The position numbers and the translations under genes are program-made. DNA of 64,000 nucleotides from Zoogloea sp016790385. GTDB taxonomy: Bacteria; Pseudomonadota; Gammaproteobacteria; Burkholderiales; Rhodocyclaceae. The notes below the pieces were generated by a model, which saw only the letters and a list, made by a program, of their open reading frames with translations, searched no databases and was not told the DNA's origin. This document shows, one piece after another, positions 1-8,638 of the stretch. The stretch lies in the NCBI RefSeq assembly GCF_041916735.1, contig NZ_JAYRYY010000005.1, one strand, 5' to 3'. How positions within the stretch are numbered: the first letter of the stretch is position 1; the number at the start of each line of letters is the position of its first letter.

Positions 1-3000
1 AGGGCGTGGTCCACGTCATCAGCCGATTCAACAAGCGCTTCGGCATCATCACCCCCTTCGTCAACGCCTTTGTGGACGGCACCGAGTTCACCGTCAGCAG
101 CAACGACGCCTTTTCCCGCGTGGTTGTCGCCGAAGGCCGGGTGCGCACCGGCAACAGTTCCGGTGAACAGCGCATTGAAGCCGGCCAGGCTATCGAGGCT
201 CGGGCGGGCACTGCTCCCGAAGGCATCGTCGCGCGCCCCCTCGACGCGGTGGCCTGGGCGATCCACTACCCGCAAGTGCAACACCTGAGCATGGCCGAGC
301 TGGCCACCTATCCTGCCGCCACCCGCCAGGCTGTAGCTGCCGCCCAACAACAAGCCGCCGCCGGCCTCTACCGGGACGCCCTCGACACCCTCTCCACCGT
401 CCCGGAAGCCGATACCAATCCCGCACTGGCCGCCTTGAAAGCAGGGGCCTTGCTCGGCCTGGGGCGCGTCGATGCGGCCGAAGCCCTGCTCGCCCGCTTT
501 GCCCCGCACGGCGACCCCGCCGTAGACGCCACCGTCGCCGTCATTCAGGTGGCCCGCAATGATGCAGGCGCACTAAAAACCGCTGGAGAAGCGGTCAGCC
601 GGGCACCCGAATCCGCCCCCGCCCAACTCGCCCGGAGTTTCGCCCTGCAGGCCGCCGGCCAGGTGCCGGCAGCCCTCGACGCAGCTCGCAAGGCCACCGC
701 CCTGGCCCCCGACAATCCGCTCGCCCATGCCCGCCAAGCCGAACTGGAACTGAGCCTGGGCCATACCGAAGCGGGCGGAAACGCTGCCCGGCAAGCCTTG
801 GCACTGGCCCCCGACACCCCTCGGGCTGCCGCCCTGGCCGCCTTTGCACGCCTCATTGGTGGTGAAACCGCCGCAGCTGCCAGTGACTTTGAGGCAGCCC
901 TTGCCCGCAACGACGCTGACCCCCTCGCCCACTTCGGCCTCGGCCTGACCCTGATGCGCCAGGGCAAGACCGAAGCCGGCCGTCGCGAGGTGGAGATCGC
1001 AGCGCTCCTTGACCCTTCCAATGCCGAGTTGCGCAGCTATCTGGGTCGCGCCTACATGGAAGAGTCACGCAGCAAGGTGGCCGGTGACCAATTTGACCTC
1101 GCCCGTCGTCTTGACCCCGCCTCCCCCACCCCGTGGTACTTCGACGCCTTTCGTCAGTTGCGCGAGGGCGAACCCCTGGCCGCCTTGCGCAGCGGTGAGG
1201 AAGCCCTGGCCCGCAACAATAACCGTTCGGTCCTCCGCTCCACCATCCTGATCGAGCAGGACCGGGCCGCCCGCAGCGCCAGCCTCGGCGCCGCCTATCA
1301 GCAAGTCGGATTGACCGCGCCGGCTCAGGTTGCCGCAATGAACGCCATTGAGGATGACCCCGCCAGTCCCGCTGCCCACCGCCTGTTGGCTGATGCCTAC
1401 GCGGATGTTCCGCGCTTCGAGGGCGCACGTCTGTCCGAACTGCTTCAAGCAAACCTGCGCCAGCCCATCGGTCAATGGCCCCAGGCCCCGCAGTTCGTGA
1501 TGCCGCCCCTTCCCCTCTTCGACGGCCCCCGGTCCGTGTCGCCCGACGAGGCCACCGCGTTTTTCGAGCGCAAACCCACCCGCTTCGCCGCCACCCTGGG
1601 CGGAGGCAGTCATGGCGCGATGGCCGCCAGTGCACTCCTATCCCACTCCTGGGAACAAGGCCAACTTTCCTTCGGCAGCTTCGACTACCGCTACGCCGGT
1701 CTCACCGATGCCATTGCCGACACCCATCTGGCCGGCAGCCGCCTTGACGCCCGCGTCCAGCTCGCCCCAGGCTCCACCCTGTTGGCCGAGGCCCGCCACA
1801 CCGAACGTTACGGCGGCACCCAATACCGCAACCTGTTCGATGGCCAGGCCACCACCCTCCTGCACCGCAATCTCAGCGACCTGGGCCGCGTTGCCCTGCG
1901 CCACGAACTGGGCGAGGGTGACGAGATCCTCGTGGAAGCCAACACCCAGCGCTTCCGGGAACTGCAAAAGGATTATTTTCAGTTCAACAGCATGGGATAC
2001 GGCCTTGAGCTGGACATCAATAGCGAAGTGCTGACGCAGCAGCGCAGCCGCGGTCTGTCCGCCCTGTACACCCGCCAACGGGAGAGCCTCGGCCTCGGCG
2101 CGGGCGCCACCTTCGCCCGTCTGTCGGGCACGCAGGACATCGGTGCCACTGCTGCCCTGAGCGCCGACCCGAACACGGTGCTCGATACGATCAAACTGCC
2201 GACCCGCCCGATCAAGACGGATCGCGACACCGCCTTCGGCTATGCCCAGTGGCGCCTCAACCCGGTCCTGACGGTGCATGGCGGTGCCGACTACGTGCGT
2301 TTCGAAGACCCGGGCCGCAGCCAGGCCGAGCGCATCAACGGCAAACTCGGCGCGGTCCTCCGGCCCTCCGTTGGCACCTCCCTGCGGGCCGCGATCTTCC
2401 AGGGTGCGTCCGGCTCCCGCTATGACGCTGAAAATCTGGCGCCCACGCAGTTTGCCGGCTTCAACCAGATTTTTGACGACATCTCAGGCACCCGCTGGCG
2501 CCGGGCTGCGGTGGCGATGGAACGGAATCTGAGCAATGGTTTGAGTGGCGGGCTGGAAGCCTCGTGGCGCTGGCTCGATGCACCCACGGTTGATCCGGGC
2601 GCCCGCATCACCTACCACCTGGAAGACTGGAAGGAGCGTCTGCACCGGGCCCATCTGGCTCTGCCCTTCGGACGTCACGCCATGCTCAGCGCCGAATGGC
2701 GCCGCGAGAACATCCGTTACGAGGGCGACAACAACCTGATACGTGACACGCCCTGGAAGGTCGATACCGACCTGCTGCCCCTGCGCCTGTGGCTGAAAGC
2801 CGGCCAGGTAGACGCCCTGATGGAGCACTGGATGGTACGTCAACGAGCCAGCCAGATCGCCGGCAATGGCACGGAATCCGACGCACACTCGACCTTCACG
2901 GTAACCAACCTGCGCCTCTCCTTGCCTCTGGTGCCGCAGCGCCTAAGTGCCAGCCTAGGCGTATATAATATATTCGACCGGGATTTCCGTTTCCACAACA

Positions 3001-3080
3001 CGGATCTCAACGGCGCCCCAAGAGTCGCTTTGTTTTACCCGCAGCGCACCCTGATCGTTCAGGGCCAGTTGCGGTTCTGA
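1..3080 (+). CDS. FecR-like / TPR / outer-membrane beta-barrel protein (5' partial)
   Basis: The reading frame is open at the window edge (first whole codon at 3), so the true N-terminus and signal peptide are missing; the GTG at 6 is probably internal. Residues counted from that GTG: about 1-60 resemble the FecR domain (phrases FGIITPFVNAFVDGTEF and VAEGRVRTGNSSGEQ, ending in a beta-rich fold). About 105-480 are Ala/Leu-rich helical repeats typical of TPRs (LGLGRVDAAEALL, FGLGLTLMRQGKTEAG). From about 530 to the end the chain is beta-rich with alternating aromatic strands, closes with a TonB-receptor-like segment (GVYNIFDRDFR) and has a terminal Phe, as in outer-membrane barrels. I infer a periplasmic TPR scaffold on an outer-membrane pore, architecturally reminiscent of PgaA-type exporters. 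The substrate is unknown. The next gene, 31 bases downstream, encodes a small exported protein that could be cargo or partner. Confidence 0.8.
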   Translation, partial: GVVHVISRFNKRFGIITPFVNAFVDGTEFTVSSNDAFSRVVVAEGRVRTGNSSGEQRIEAGQAIEARAGTAPEGIVARPLDAVAWAIHYPQVQHLSMAELATYPAATRQAVAAAQQQAAAGLYRDALDTLSTVPEADTNPALAALKAGALLGLGRVDAAEALLARFAPHGDPAVDATVAVIQVARNDAGALKTAGEAVSRAPESAPAQLARSFALQAAGQVPAALDAARKATALAPDNPLAHARQAELELSLGHTEAGGNAARQALALAPDTPRAAALAAFARLIGGETAAAASDFEAALARNDADPLAHFGLGLTLMRQGKTEAGRREVEIAALLDPSNAELRSYLGRAYMEESRSKVAGDQFDLARRLDPASPTPWYFDAFRQLREGEPLAALRSGEEALARNNNRSVLRSTILIEQDRAARSASLGAAYQQVGLTAPAQVAAMNAIEDDPASPAAHRLLADAYADVPRFEGARLSELLQANLRQPIGQWPQAPQFVMPPLPLFDGPRSVSPDEATAFFERKPTRFAATLGGGSHGAMAASALLSHSWEQGQLSFGSFDYRYAGLTDAIADTHLAGSRLDARVQLAPGSTLLAEARHTERYGGTQYRNLFDGQATTLLHRNLSDLGRVALRHELGEGDEILVEANTQRFRELQKDYFQFNSMGYGLELDINSEVLTQQRSRGLSALYTRQRESLGLGAGATFARLSGTQDIGATAALSADPNTVLDTIKLPTRPIKTDRDTAFGYAQWRLNPVLTVHGGADYVRFEDPGRSQAERINGKLGAVLRPSVGTSLRAAIFQGASGSRYDAENLAPTQFAGFNQIFDDISGTRWRRAAVAMERNLSNGLSGGLEASWRWLDAPTVDPGARITYHLEDWKERLHRAHLALPFGRHAMLSAEWRRENIRYEGDNNLIRDTPWKVDTDLLPLRLWLKAGQVDALMEHWMVRQRASQIAGNGTESDAHSTFTVTNLRLSLPLVPQRLSASLGVYNIFDRDFRFHNTDLNGAPRVALFYPQRTLIVQGQLRF

Positions 3081-3111
3081 CCCCTCAATCTCACGACCGG
3101 AGGTCTCTTCC

Positions 3112-3531
3112 ATGCTGCAACGCCAGCACACACTGCGATCCGCTCTGCTGACCGTCGGCCTTCTGGCCGGCACACTACTCAACGCCCCCGCCCATGCGGC
3201 AGGTGGCCTGGACCGTCTCACCCGGGGCGTCATTGCTCCGGGTGACATCTCCGGAGCCATCGTTTTCGGCAAGAACGGCGAGGTCATTCCCCTCGACGCC
3301 AAAGGCAAGCCCCTGTCCCCCTGTGTGATGTCCCACGGCACGGCGCCGGGGGCTAAGAAAAGCAAGTTGGCGGAATGCCAGTCCGGCTCGGCAGCCAAGG
3401 CTGCCAGCGCAAGTGAGGCTGGGGGCCCCGAACCCAAGGCCGCCGGCATGCCCTGCGAAGGCTACTACCTCGTCTGGGTGGGCGGCTACCCGGTAAAGAT
3501 CTGGTACCCCCCCGGCTGCACCCCGCCGTGA
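3112..3531 (+). CDS. Small exported hypothetical protein
   Basis: 139 residues. The start is supported by a strong ribosome binding site (CGGAGG) about 8 bases before the ATG. Residues 1-29 form a classic Sec signal peptide (positive start, hydrophobic core, cleavage likely after AHA). The mature part has a short N-terminal segment (GGLDRLTRGVIAPGDISGAI), an Ala/Lys-rich low-complexity middle and a C-terminal motif rich in Trp, Tyr and Pro (YYLVWVGGYPVKIWYPPG). It has four cysteines, so disulfides are possible in the periplasm or outside the cell. I do not recognise the family. It follows the FecR/TPR/barrel gene by 31 bases on the same strand, so co-transcription and a role as substrate or accessory of that outer-membrane protein are reasonable inferences, not shown. 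Confidence 0.75.
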   Translation: MLQRQHTLRSALLTVGLLAGTLLNAPAHAAGGLDRLTRGVIAPGDISGAIVFGKNGEVIPLDAKGKPLSPCVMSHGTAPGAKKSKLAECQSGSAAKAASASEAGGPEPKAAGMPCEGYYLVWVGGYPVKIWYPPGCTPP

Positions 3532-3540
3532 GCGTATCCC

Positions 3541-3593
3541 GCGTCTGAAAGCATTAAGGGAGCCGTCATGGCTCCCTTAATGCTTTCAGACGC
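3541..3593. terminator. Perfect 24-bp inverted repeat, probable bidirectional terminator
   Basis: Arms 3541-3564 and 3570-3593 are exact reverse complements with a 5-base loop (GTCAT). The repeat lies between two convergent genes (stops at 3531 and 3600). The inner stem is GC-rich (AAGGGAGCC/GGCTCCCTT) and the outer part AT-rich, as in bidirectional terminators, but no T-run follows the outer stem. A 24-bp perfect stem is longer than most terminators. Confidence 0.6.
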
Positions 3594-3599
3594 ACTCTC

Positions 3600-3797
3600 T
3601 TATTGGAAGGAGCGGCACGTCCAGGCCGGAAGTCGTTGATTGCAGCCGCCCTTAATACTCGCCTGCATCACCTGAAGCAGATCAATCTCGTCGGGAATGG
3701 CCTCGAAGTCAGCTTCGGAGCAGGACGTATCCCGAGACGCAGCCTCAGAACAAAAGGGGCACAAGTTGGAGCATCGGGGGATGAACGCGGTGGCCAT
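3600..3797 (-). CDS. Cys-rich microprotein, hypothetical
   Basis: 65 residues starting MATAFIPRCSNLCPFC. I chose the ATG at 3797 because GGGAG stands about 8 bases upstream; the frame stays open further upstream to 3875 but without a good start. The protein has six cysteines, three of them in a tight CxxxCxxC cluster (residues 9-16), then one in the TSC segment and two near the C-terminus. It has no signal peptide or membrane segment. The Cys spacing would suit metal or cluster binding, or modification, but I recognise no family. It is convergent with the exported protein at 3112 across the 24-bp inverted repeat, and sits downstream of rlpA on the same strand with hairpins between them. Confidence 0.55.
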   Translation of the reverse strand: MATAFIPRCSNLCPFCSEAASRDTSCSEADFEAIPDEIDLLQVMQASIKGGCNQRLPAWTCRSFQ

Positions 3798-3903
3798 GGT
3801 GAAAACTCCCGGTTTCAAACAGGCCGCAAACAGAAAGAACCGACAGTAGGCTTCCGCACGACCCGTGAGGTTCACAGTCTAGGGAAAACCGACCGCCACC
3901 GAA

Positions 3904-3941
3904 GCCCCGAAAGACACTCCGGGGCAGTGACGCGCGTCACT
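3904..3941 (-). terminator. Tandem hairpins after rlpA
   Basis: Two adjacent inverted repeats directly follow the rlpA stop. One is a perfect 16-bp palindrome, AGTGACGCGCGTCACT (3926-3941), whose last base is in the stop codon. The other is GCCCCG...CGGGGC (3904-3909 with 3920-3925). There is no T-run, so intrinsic termination is uncertain; the palindrome could instead be an operator for the microprotein gene downstream. Confidence 0.4.
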
Positions 3942-5026
3942 CAGTCCCGACTCTTGACTATCGGACGCAGTTTCAGCGTGGACGCAACACGTTCGGCAAT
4001 GGCTCTTGCTTCGGTTGCCGAGGTGAAGGGGCCGAGTTGAAGACGGTACTTGCCCTCGCTGGCCAGCACAGAGACCGACGACTTGAGCCATTGCAACTCA
4101 TGCTCGACGAAGCCCTTGAAATGCTCGGCATTCACCAAACTGGCAAAGGCGCCCAGCTGTAGGAAGATCGGCTCTCCAGTTCGGGCCGCAGGTGGCGTAA
4201 CGGTAACAGGGGCGACCGCCAACGGCGTGGTGACTTGCGGGGACGGCACAGTGGCGGCAGGCGGCGACGCCTCCGAAGACCGGGCGGCACTCTCGCTGAC
4301 CGCAGCAACCGGCCCAGGGCGAACGGGGGTCGCCGCGAGCTGCGCGGGCGGCACGGCGGCGGCCCGACGGCGGATTGGCGGCACGCTGCGCGCCGGCTGC
4401 ACCATGGCCACCCCTTCAGGCAGCATCAGCGCCACTTCGACGCTGGCGTGCCCGTTATCGACAAAACCGAGCTTGTAGGCCGCGGCGTAGGAAAGGTCAA
4501 TGATCCGTCCAGGATGGAAGGGGCCACGATCATTGATGCGCACGACCGCAGAACGCCCGTTTGCGAGATTAGTGACCCGCACGTAGCTGGGAATGGGCAG
4601 ACTGGGGTGGGCCGCCGTCATGGCATACATGTCGAAGCTGTCACCGCTGGACGTCCTGCGGCCATGAAAAGGCTTGCCATACCAGCTGGCGACACCCTTC
4701 TGACGGAAAGAACTGCCACTATTGCCAAGGGCAACACCCTGTCCCAGGGCATAGTCACCTTTTTCGAAGTGTGGCGCCTGCAGGGGGGCCGACGCAGGTG
4801 CGTCGTCGTCGCCGTCGCCTTCATCGGGCTCGTCGTAGCGGAACGGACTACCGAAGACCTGCTTGGACGTCCCGGGCTTGAGGCTGCCCTGGAACACCGT
4901 TTCGATCGCGTCCGGAGCCTCTGCGGCATGGGCACAGGCCACAGTGGCGCTGGATGCCAGCATGAGGGCACGACACAGGATGACAAGCCGCAAACCGGCT
5001 CGCGAGTGCTTCGCTACAGGGTACAT
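3941..5026 (-). CDS. rlpA: RlpA-family septal ring lytic transglycosylase, SPOR domain
   Basis: 361 residues; ATG preceded by AGGAAAGA at good spacing. An N-terminal signal segment ends around AHAAEA; a TVAC sequence is a poor lipobox, so attachment as a lipoprotein (usual for RlpA) is doubtful. The double-psi beta-barrel is clear in mid-protein: GVASWYGKPFHGRRTSSGDSF, then TAAHPSLP, RINDRGPF and RIIDLSYAAA, which hold the His and Asp catalytic residues of the family. A Pro/Ala-rich linker leads to a C-terminal SPOR domain (IFLQLGAFASLVNAEHF to the end) that binds denuded glycan strands. Members cleave peptidoglycan lacking stem peptides and help daughter-cell separation. It is the last gene of the mre/mrd/rod cluster, 42 bases after rodA. 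Confidence 0.95.
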   Translation of the reverse strand: MYPVAKHSRAGLRLVILCRALMLASSATVACAHAAEAPDAIETVFQGSLKPGTSKQVFGSPFRYDEPDEGDGDDDAPASAPLQAPHFEKGDYALGQGVALGNSGSSFRQKGVASWYGKPFHGRRTSSGDSFDMYAMTAAHPSLPIPSYVRVTNLANGRSAVVRINDRGPFHPGRIIDLSYAAAYKLGFVDNGHASVEVALMLPEGVAMVQPARSVPPIRRRAAAVPPAQLAATPVRPGPVAAVSESAARSSEASPPAATVPSPQVTTPLAVAPVTVTPPAARTGEPIFLQLGAFASLVNAEHFKGFVEHELQWLKSSVSVLASEGKYRLQLGPFTSATEARAIAERVASTLKLRPIVKSRD

Positions 5027-5045
5027 GACGCTCTTTCCTGTTCGG

Positions 5046-5064
5046 GCGCGCGCCAGGCGCGCGC
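5046..5064 (-). repeat. GC hairpin between rodA and rlpA
   Basis: A 19-base palindrome of alternating GC (GCGCGCGCC / GGCGCGCGC around a single A) fills the short rodA-rlpA gap. It may stabilise or partly attenuate the transcript. There is no T-run. Confidence 0.4.
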
Positions 5065-5068
5065 AGGT

Positions 5069-6208
5069 TCAGGTGCCAACCCGGCGCCGATGTCGCTGGA
5101 TGCTCATGAGCATGCCGACACCCAGACACAGGGTAACGAGTGCAGTGCCACCGTAACTGACGAAGGGTAACGGGACCCCGACAACGGGGAGAATTCCGCT
5201 CACCATGCCCATGTTCACCAACGCGTAAGTAAAGAAGATCAGCGTCAGGGCGCCGGCAAGCAGGCGCGAGAACAGGGTCGGGGCACCAGCGGCAATAAAA
5301 AGGCCGCGGAAAATCAACAGGATATAAATTACCACAAGAATGAGTGCGCCGACCAGCCCGAATTCTTCGGTGAGCACGGCGAAAATGAAGTCGGTATGAC
5401 GTTCAGGCAGAAAATCCAGATGGGTCTGAGTCCCGTTTCCCCAGCCCTTGCCGACGACGCCACCAGAGCCAATTGCAATGGTGGACTGGATGATGTGGAA
5501 GCCCTTGCCCAGGGGATCGGAAGTCGGATCAAGCAAGGTGCACACCCGGTGTTTCTGGTACTCCCTCAAGCCCGGCCAATCCACGCCGGGCTGGCAGATG
5601 GTGTCGCCCATGATCACGATGGAGGCGATACCCGCTATGCCGACCACTGCCACCGGCAGGATCAGGCGCCAGGTGAGGCCCGCGAAGAAGAGCACGAAGA
5701 AACCCGAGGCCGTCACCAGGATCGCCGTACCCAGATCGGGCTGCTTGGCGATCAGCCCGACCGGCAGCAACAGCAGGCTGATGGCGATAAGGAAGTCACG
5801 GCCACGGATCATGCCTTCGCGACTCTGGAAATACCAGGCCAGAGTCAGTGGCATGGCGATCTTCATGAGCTCGGAAGGCTGGATCCGGGTGATCCCGATG
5901 TTGAGCCAGCGCCGGGCACCCTTGGAGACGTCACCGAACAAGGCCACGGCAACGAGCAGAACAATGCCGATTACGTACAGGGGCAGGGCAATGCTCATCA
6001 TGCGCTGGGGTGGAATGCGCGCGGCCACCCACATCACGAAGAAGGCCACTGCCGTGTTGACAGCCAGCGTGCCCAGACGCTCCGGCGACGCGCTGACCAT
6101 GATCACGGCCGAGTAGGCGGTAAGGGCCAGAACCAGCAACATCAGGGGGCCGTCGAGGGGCGACAGCAGGAAGCTCAACCACTTGCGCGGATCGAGACGC
6201 GGATTCAT
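5069..6208 (-). CDS. rodA: RodA, SEDS peptidoglycan glycosyltransferase
   Basis: 379 residues, starting MNPRLDPRKWLSF. The ATG overlaps the mrdA stop as ATGA, which fixes the start. About ten hydrophobic segments span the protein. SEDS-family signatures are present: GDVSKGARRWLNIG, RIQPSELMKIAMPL, KQPDLGTAIL, GKGWGNGTQTHLDFLPERHTDFIFAVLTEEFG, and PFVSYGGTALV near the end. RodA polymerises lipid II into glycan strands in the elongasome with its cognate transpeptidase PBP2, whose gene is immediately upstream and translationally coupled. The length is normal for the family. Confidence 0.98.
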   Translation of the reverse strand: MNPRLDPRKWLSFLLSPLDGPLMLLVLALTAYSAVIMVSASPERLGTLAVNTAVAFFVMWVAARIPPQRMMSIALPLYVIGIVLLVAVALFGDVSKGARRWLNIGITRIQPSELMKIAMPLTLAWYFQSREGMIRGRDFLIAISLLLLPVGLIAKQPDLGTAILVTASGFFVLFFAGLTWRLILPVAVVGIAGIASIVIMGDTICQPGVDWPGLREYQKHRVCTLLDPTSDPLGKGFHIIQSTIAIGSGGVVGKGWGNGTQTHLDFLPERHTDFIFAVLTEEFGLVGALILVVIYILLIFRGLFIAAGAPTLFSRLLAGALTLIFFTYALVNMGMVSGILPVVGVPLPFVSYGGTALVTLCLGVGMLMSIQRHRRRVGT

Positions 6209-8106
6209 TCGGCAACCTCCGAAGACTCTTCTGCGGCCGGATCTTCGGGAGCAATGCCTGCAGGCACCTTGCCGAGCAGATAGTAGTCGAGGGCCTGGCG
6301 GGCGATGGGCGCGGCCGACTGGGCACCGAAACCCCCGTTCTCGACAAGCACGGCCAGGGCAATCTTCGGCTTGTCCGCCGGAGCAAAGGCAATGAACCAG
6401 GAATGGTCCCGCAAGCGCTCGGCGATCCGCCCTTCCACGTACTTGCCGCCCTTGAGGGAATAGACTTGCGCAGTACCGGTCTTGCCGCCGACCTCGTAGG
6501 GCGCGCCGGCAAACGCCCGGGCGCCGGTTCCAGCCTTGTTCACGCCAACCATGGCGCGCTTGATGAGGTCGATGTGCGCCTGCTTGAGGGGGATGGTGCG
6601 CAGGGGCTCGGGTTCGATGGTGCGCTTCTCGCCGGTCTTGGCGTCCACCACGTGGCGGGCGATGTGCGGTCGGAAGAGCACCCCGTTGTTTACCAGTGCG
6701 GCCAGACCCTGTGCCATCTGAAGCGGGGTATAGGCGTTGTAGCCCTGCCCGATGCCCACCGAGATGGTCTCGCCGCCGAACCACTTCTGCTGCTCGGGCT
6801 TCTTGAAGCGCTTTTTCTTCCACTCCGGCGAGGGCAGCACGCCCTCGGACTCCCCGGGCAGGTCGATGCCTGAGCGCTGGCCAAAGCCGAAGGGGCGCAT
6901 GAACCCGGCAATGGCATCGATCCCCATGTCGTTGGCCAGCACATAGTAGTAGGTGTTGCAGGAGACGACGATGGACTTGTAGAGATCGACGCCACCATGC
7001 CCGCCGATCTTGTCATCCATGAAACGATGCCCGCCAAAGTTGAAATAGCCCGGGTCGGCGAGGGTCTGGTTGGGGGTGCGCTTGCCGGTGGTCAGGGCAC
7101 CCAGGGCCATGAAGGGCTTGAAGGTGGAGCCCGGCGGATAGGCGCTGTAGATCGCCCGGTTGAGCAGAGGCTTGTCCTGGTCGGTATTGAGCTGGTCCCA
7201 GTCCTGGGGAGCGATGCCGTCCACGAACAGGTTGGGGTCGAAGGTAGGGGTGGAGGCCATGGCCAGCACGCCACCGGTGGACGGCTCGATGGCCACCAGG
7301 GCACCGCGCCGGTTGCCAAAGGCCTTCTCGACGATCTCCTGGAGCTTGAGGTCGAGGGTCAGGACCACGTTATTGCCGGGAATGGCCGGAGTGCGGCGCA
7401 GCAGGCGCACGGCACGGCCGCCGGAGTCCACCTCAACCTCCTCGAAACCGGTGATGCCGTGAAGATCCCGCTCGTAGCTCTTTTCGAGCCCCGACTTGCC
7501 GATATGGTCCGTACCTCGATAATTGGCGGCGTCCTCGCTCTCCTCGATGCGCTCCAGATCCCGGTCGTTGATGCGACCGATATAGCCGATGACATGTGAC
7601 GCAAAGCTGCCCAAGGGGTAGTCGCGGAACAGGCGAGCCTTCAGCTCGACCCCCGGGAAGCGGTAGCGCTGGGCGATGAAGCGAGCCACCTCTTCATCCG
7701 ACAGGCGGTTGCGCAGGGGCAGGGATTCGAAGCTCTTGGATTCGTCCATGAGTTTCTTGAGGCGCTTGCGGTCCTTGGGCTGAATATCCACAAGCTTCGA
7801 GAGTTCCTCGATGGTCGCTTCCAGGTCGGCCACCTTGGAAGGGGTGATCTCCAGGGTGTAGGCCGAGTAGTTCCGCGCCAGCACAGTGCCATTGCGGTCG
7901 GTGATCAGGCCACGGTTGGGGACAATGGGCACCAGGGAGATGCGGTTGTCCTCGGCGCGGGTGGAGTAGTAGTCGTAACGCACTACCTGCAGGTAGAAGA
8001 AGCGTGCCACCAACAGGCCAAAGCCGATCAGGGCAATGATACCGGCCACGGCCAGACGGCCACGGAAACGCGCGAGTTCCTGCTCGGGGGTGCGGATGGC
8101 GGCCAT
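6205..8106 (-). CDS. mrdA: Penicillin-binding protein 2 (elongation transpeptidase)
   Basis: 633 residues from the ATG at 8106 (MAAIRTPEQELARFRGR); the frame is open further upstream but that part lies in mreD and is not protein-like. One N-terminal membrane helix (about 20-42) precedes the pedestal domain and the transpeptidase. Active-site motifs are intact: STFK with Ser at residue 327, SCN in VVSCNTYYYV, and KTGTAQV. It cross-links peptidoglycan during cell elongation with RodA and MreBCD. It starts 8 bases after mreD and overlaps rodA by four bases, so the cluster is one operon. Confidence 0.98.
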   Translation of the reverse strand: MAAIRTPEQELARFRGRLAVAGIIALIGFGLLVARFFYLQVVRYDYYSTRAEDNRISLVPIVPNRGLITDRNGTVLARNYSAYTLEITPSKVADLEATIEELSKLVDIQPKDRKRLKKLMDESKSFESLPLRNRLSDEEVARFIAQRYRFPGVELKARLFRDYPLGSFASHVIGYIGRINDRDLERIEESEDAANYRGTDHIGKSGLEKSYERDLHGITGFEEVEVDSGGRAVRLLRRTPAIPGNNVVLTLDLKLQEIVEKAFGNRRGALVAIEPSTGGVLAMASTPTFDPNLFVDGIAPQDWDQLNTDQDKPLLNRAIYSAYPPGSTFKPFMALGALTTGKRTPNQTLADPGYFNFGGHRFMDDKIGGHGGVDLYKSIVVSCNTYYYVLANDMGIDAIAGFMRPFGFGQRSGIDLPGESEGVLPSPEWKKKRFKKPEQQKWFGGETISVGIGQGYNAYTPLQMAQGLAALVNNGVLFRPHIARHVVDAKTGEKRTIEPEPLRTIPLKQAHIDLIKRAMVGVNKAGTGARAFAGAPYEVGGKTGTAQVYSLKGGKYVEGRIAERLRDHSWFIAFAPADKPKIALAVLVENGGFGAQSAAPIARQALDYYLLGKVPAGIAPEDPAAEESSEVAE

Positions 8107-8113
8107 GAAGGGT

Positions 8114-8635
8114 TCAGATGGGCCGGTTGTCGTCCCGCTCCATGGGCTGATACTGGGGCAGCAGCAGCACATAGTGCAGGGGAATCCACAGCACAGCGGC
8201 AACGAAAGTGCCAAAGAACATCCACCAGCCGGGAAACTCTGCACCCGCCATCAGGCGCACGATGACCATCACAACCTGAGACAGGAAGAGCAGAGGCAGC
8301 ACGTGCAAGGCCTGCTCCACCGGGGTGAACCACAGCACCCGGCGCGACAGCTCGTTGGCCGCATAGGCCACCAGCACGTAGGCAAAGGCATGCTGCCCGA
8401 GGGCCGCGCCCACGCCGATGTCGGTGAGAAGCCCGAACACGAAGCCCGCACCAATACCGATCTTGAGGGGTTCGCGTACACACCAGAAGGCCAGCACCAG
8501 GGCCACGAAATCGGGCACGGCAGGCAGGTGGCCGGTGGGAATGTAGTTGAGGAACAGGGCAACGAAGAAGGTGGTGTAAACAAACCACATCTTCACCGGC
8601 AGCAGGATGCGACGTGAGCGGTTGGTCGGCTGCAC
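8114..8635 (-). CDS. mreD: Rod shape-determining protein MreD
   Basis: 173 residues with about five hydrophobic helices and the MreD pattern (FLNYIPTGHLPAVPDFVALVL, GFVFGLLTDIGVGAALGQHAF, ANELSRRVLWFTP). MreD is an inner-membrane member of the elongasome linking MreC and MreB to RodA/PBP2. It lies 3 bases after mreC and 7 bases before mrdA on the same strand. Length is typical. Confidence 0.95.
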   Translation of the reverse strand: MQPTNRSRRILLPVKMWFVYTTFFVALFLNYIPTGHLPAVPDFVALVLAFWCVREPLKIGIGAGFVFGLLTDIGVGAALGQHAFAYVLVAYAANELSRRVLWFTPVEQALHVLPLLFLSQVVMVIVRLMAGAEFPGWWMFFGTFVAAVLWIPLHYVLLLPQYQPMERDDNRPI

Positions 8636-8638
8636 AGA

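Noticed and set aside
3603..4040. 145-codon plus-strand open frame over the Cys-rich microprotein
   Set aside because: The minus-strand frame has the better ribosome binding site; this one runs through the hairpins and the rlpA end.
4235..5170. 311-codon plus-strand open frame across rlpA
   Set aside because: It lies antisense to a clear rlpA, has no ribosome binding site and low-complexity Arg/Gly composition typical of a GC-rich shadow frame.
5396..6283. 295-codon plus-strand open frame opposite rodA
   Set aside because: Antisense to rodA with His/Gln/Asp-rich shadow composition; no family features.
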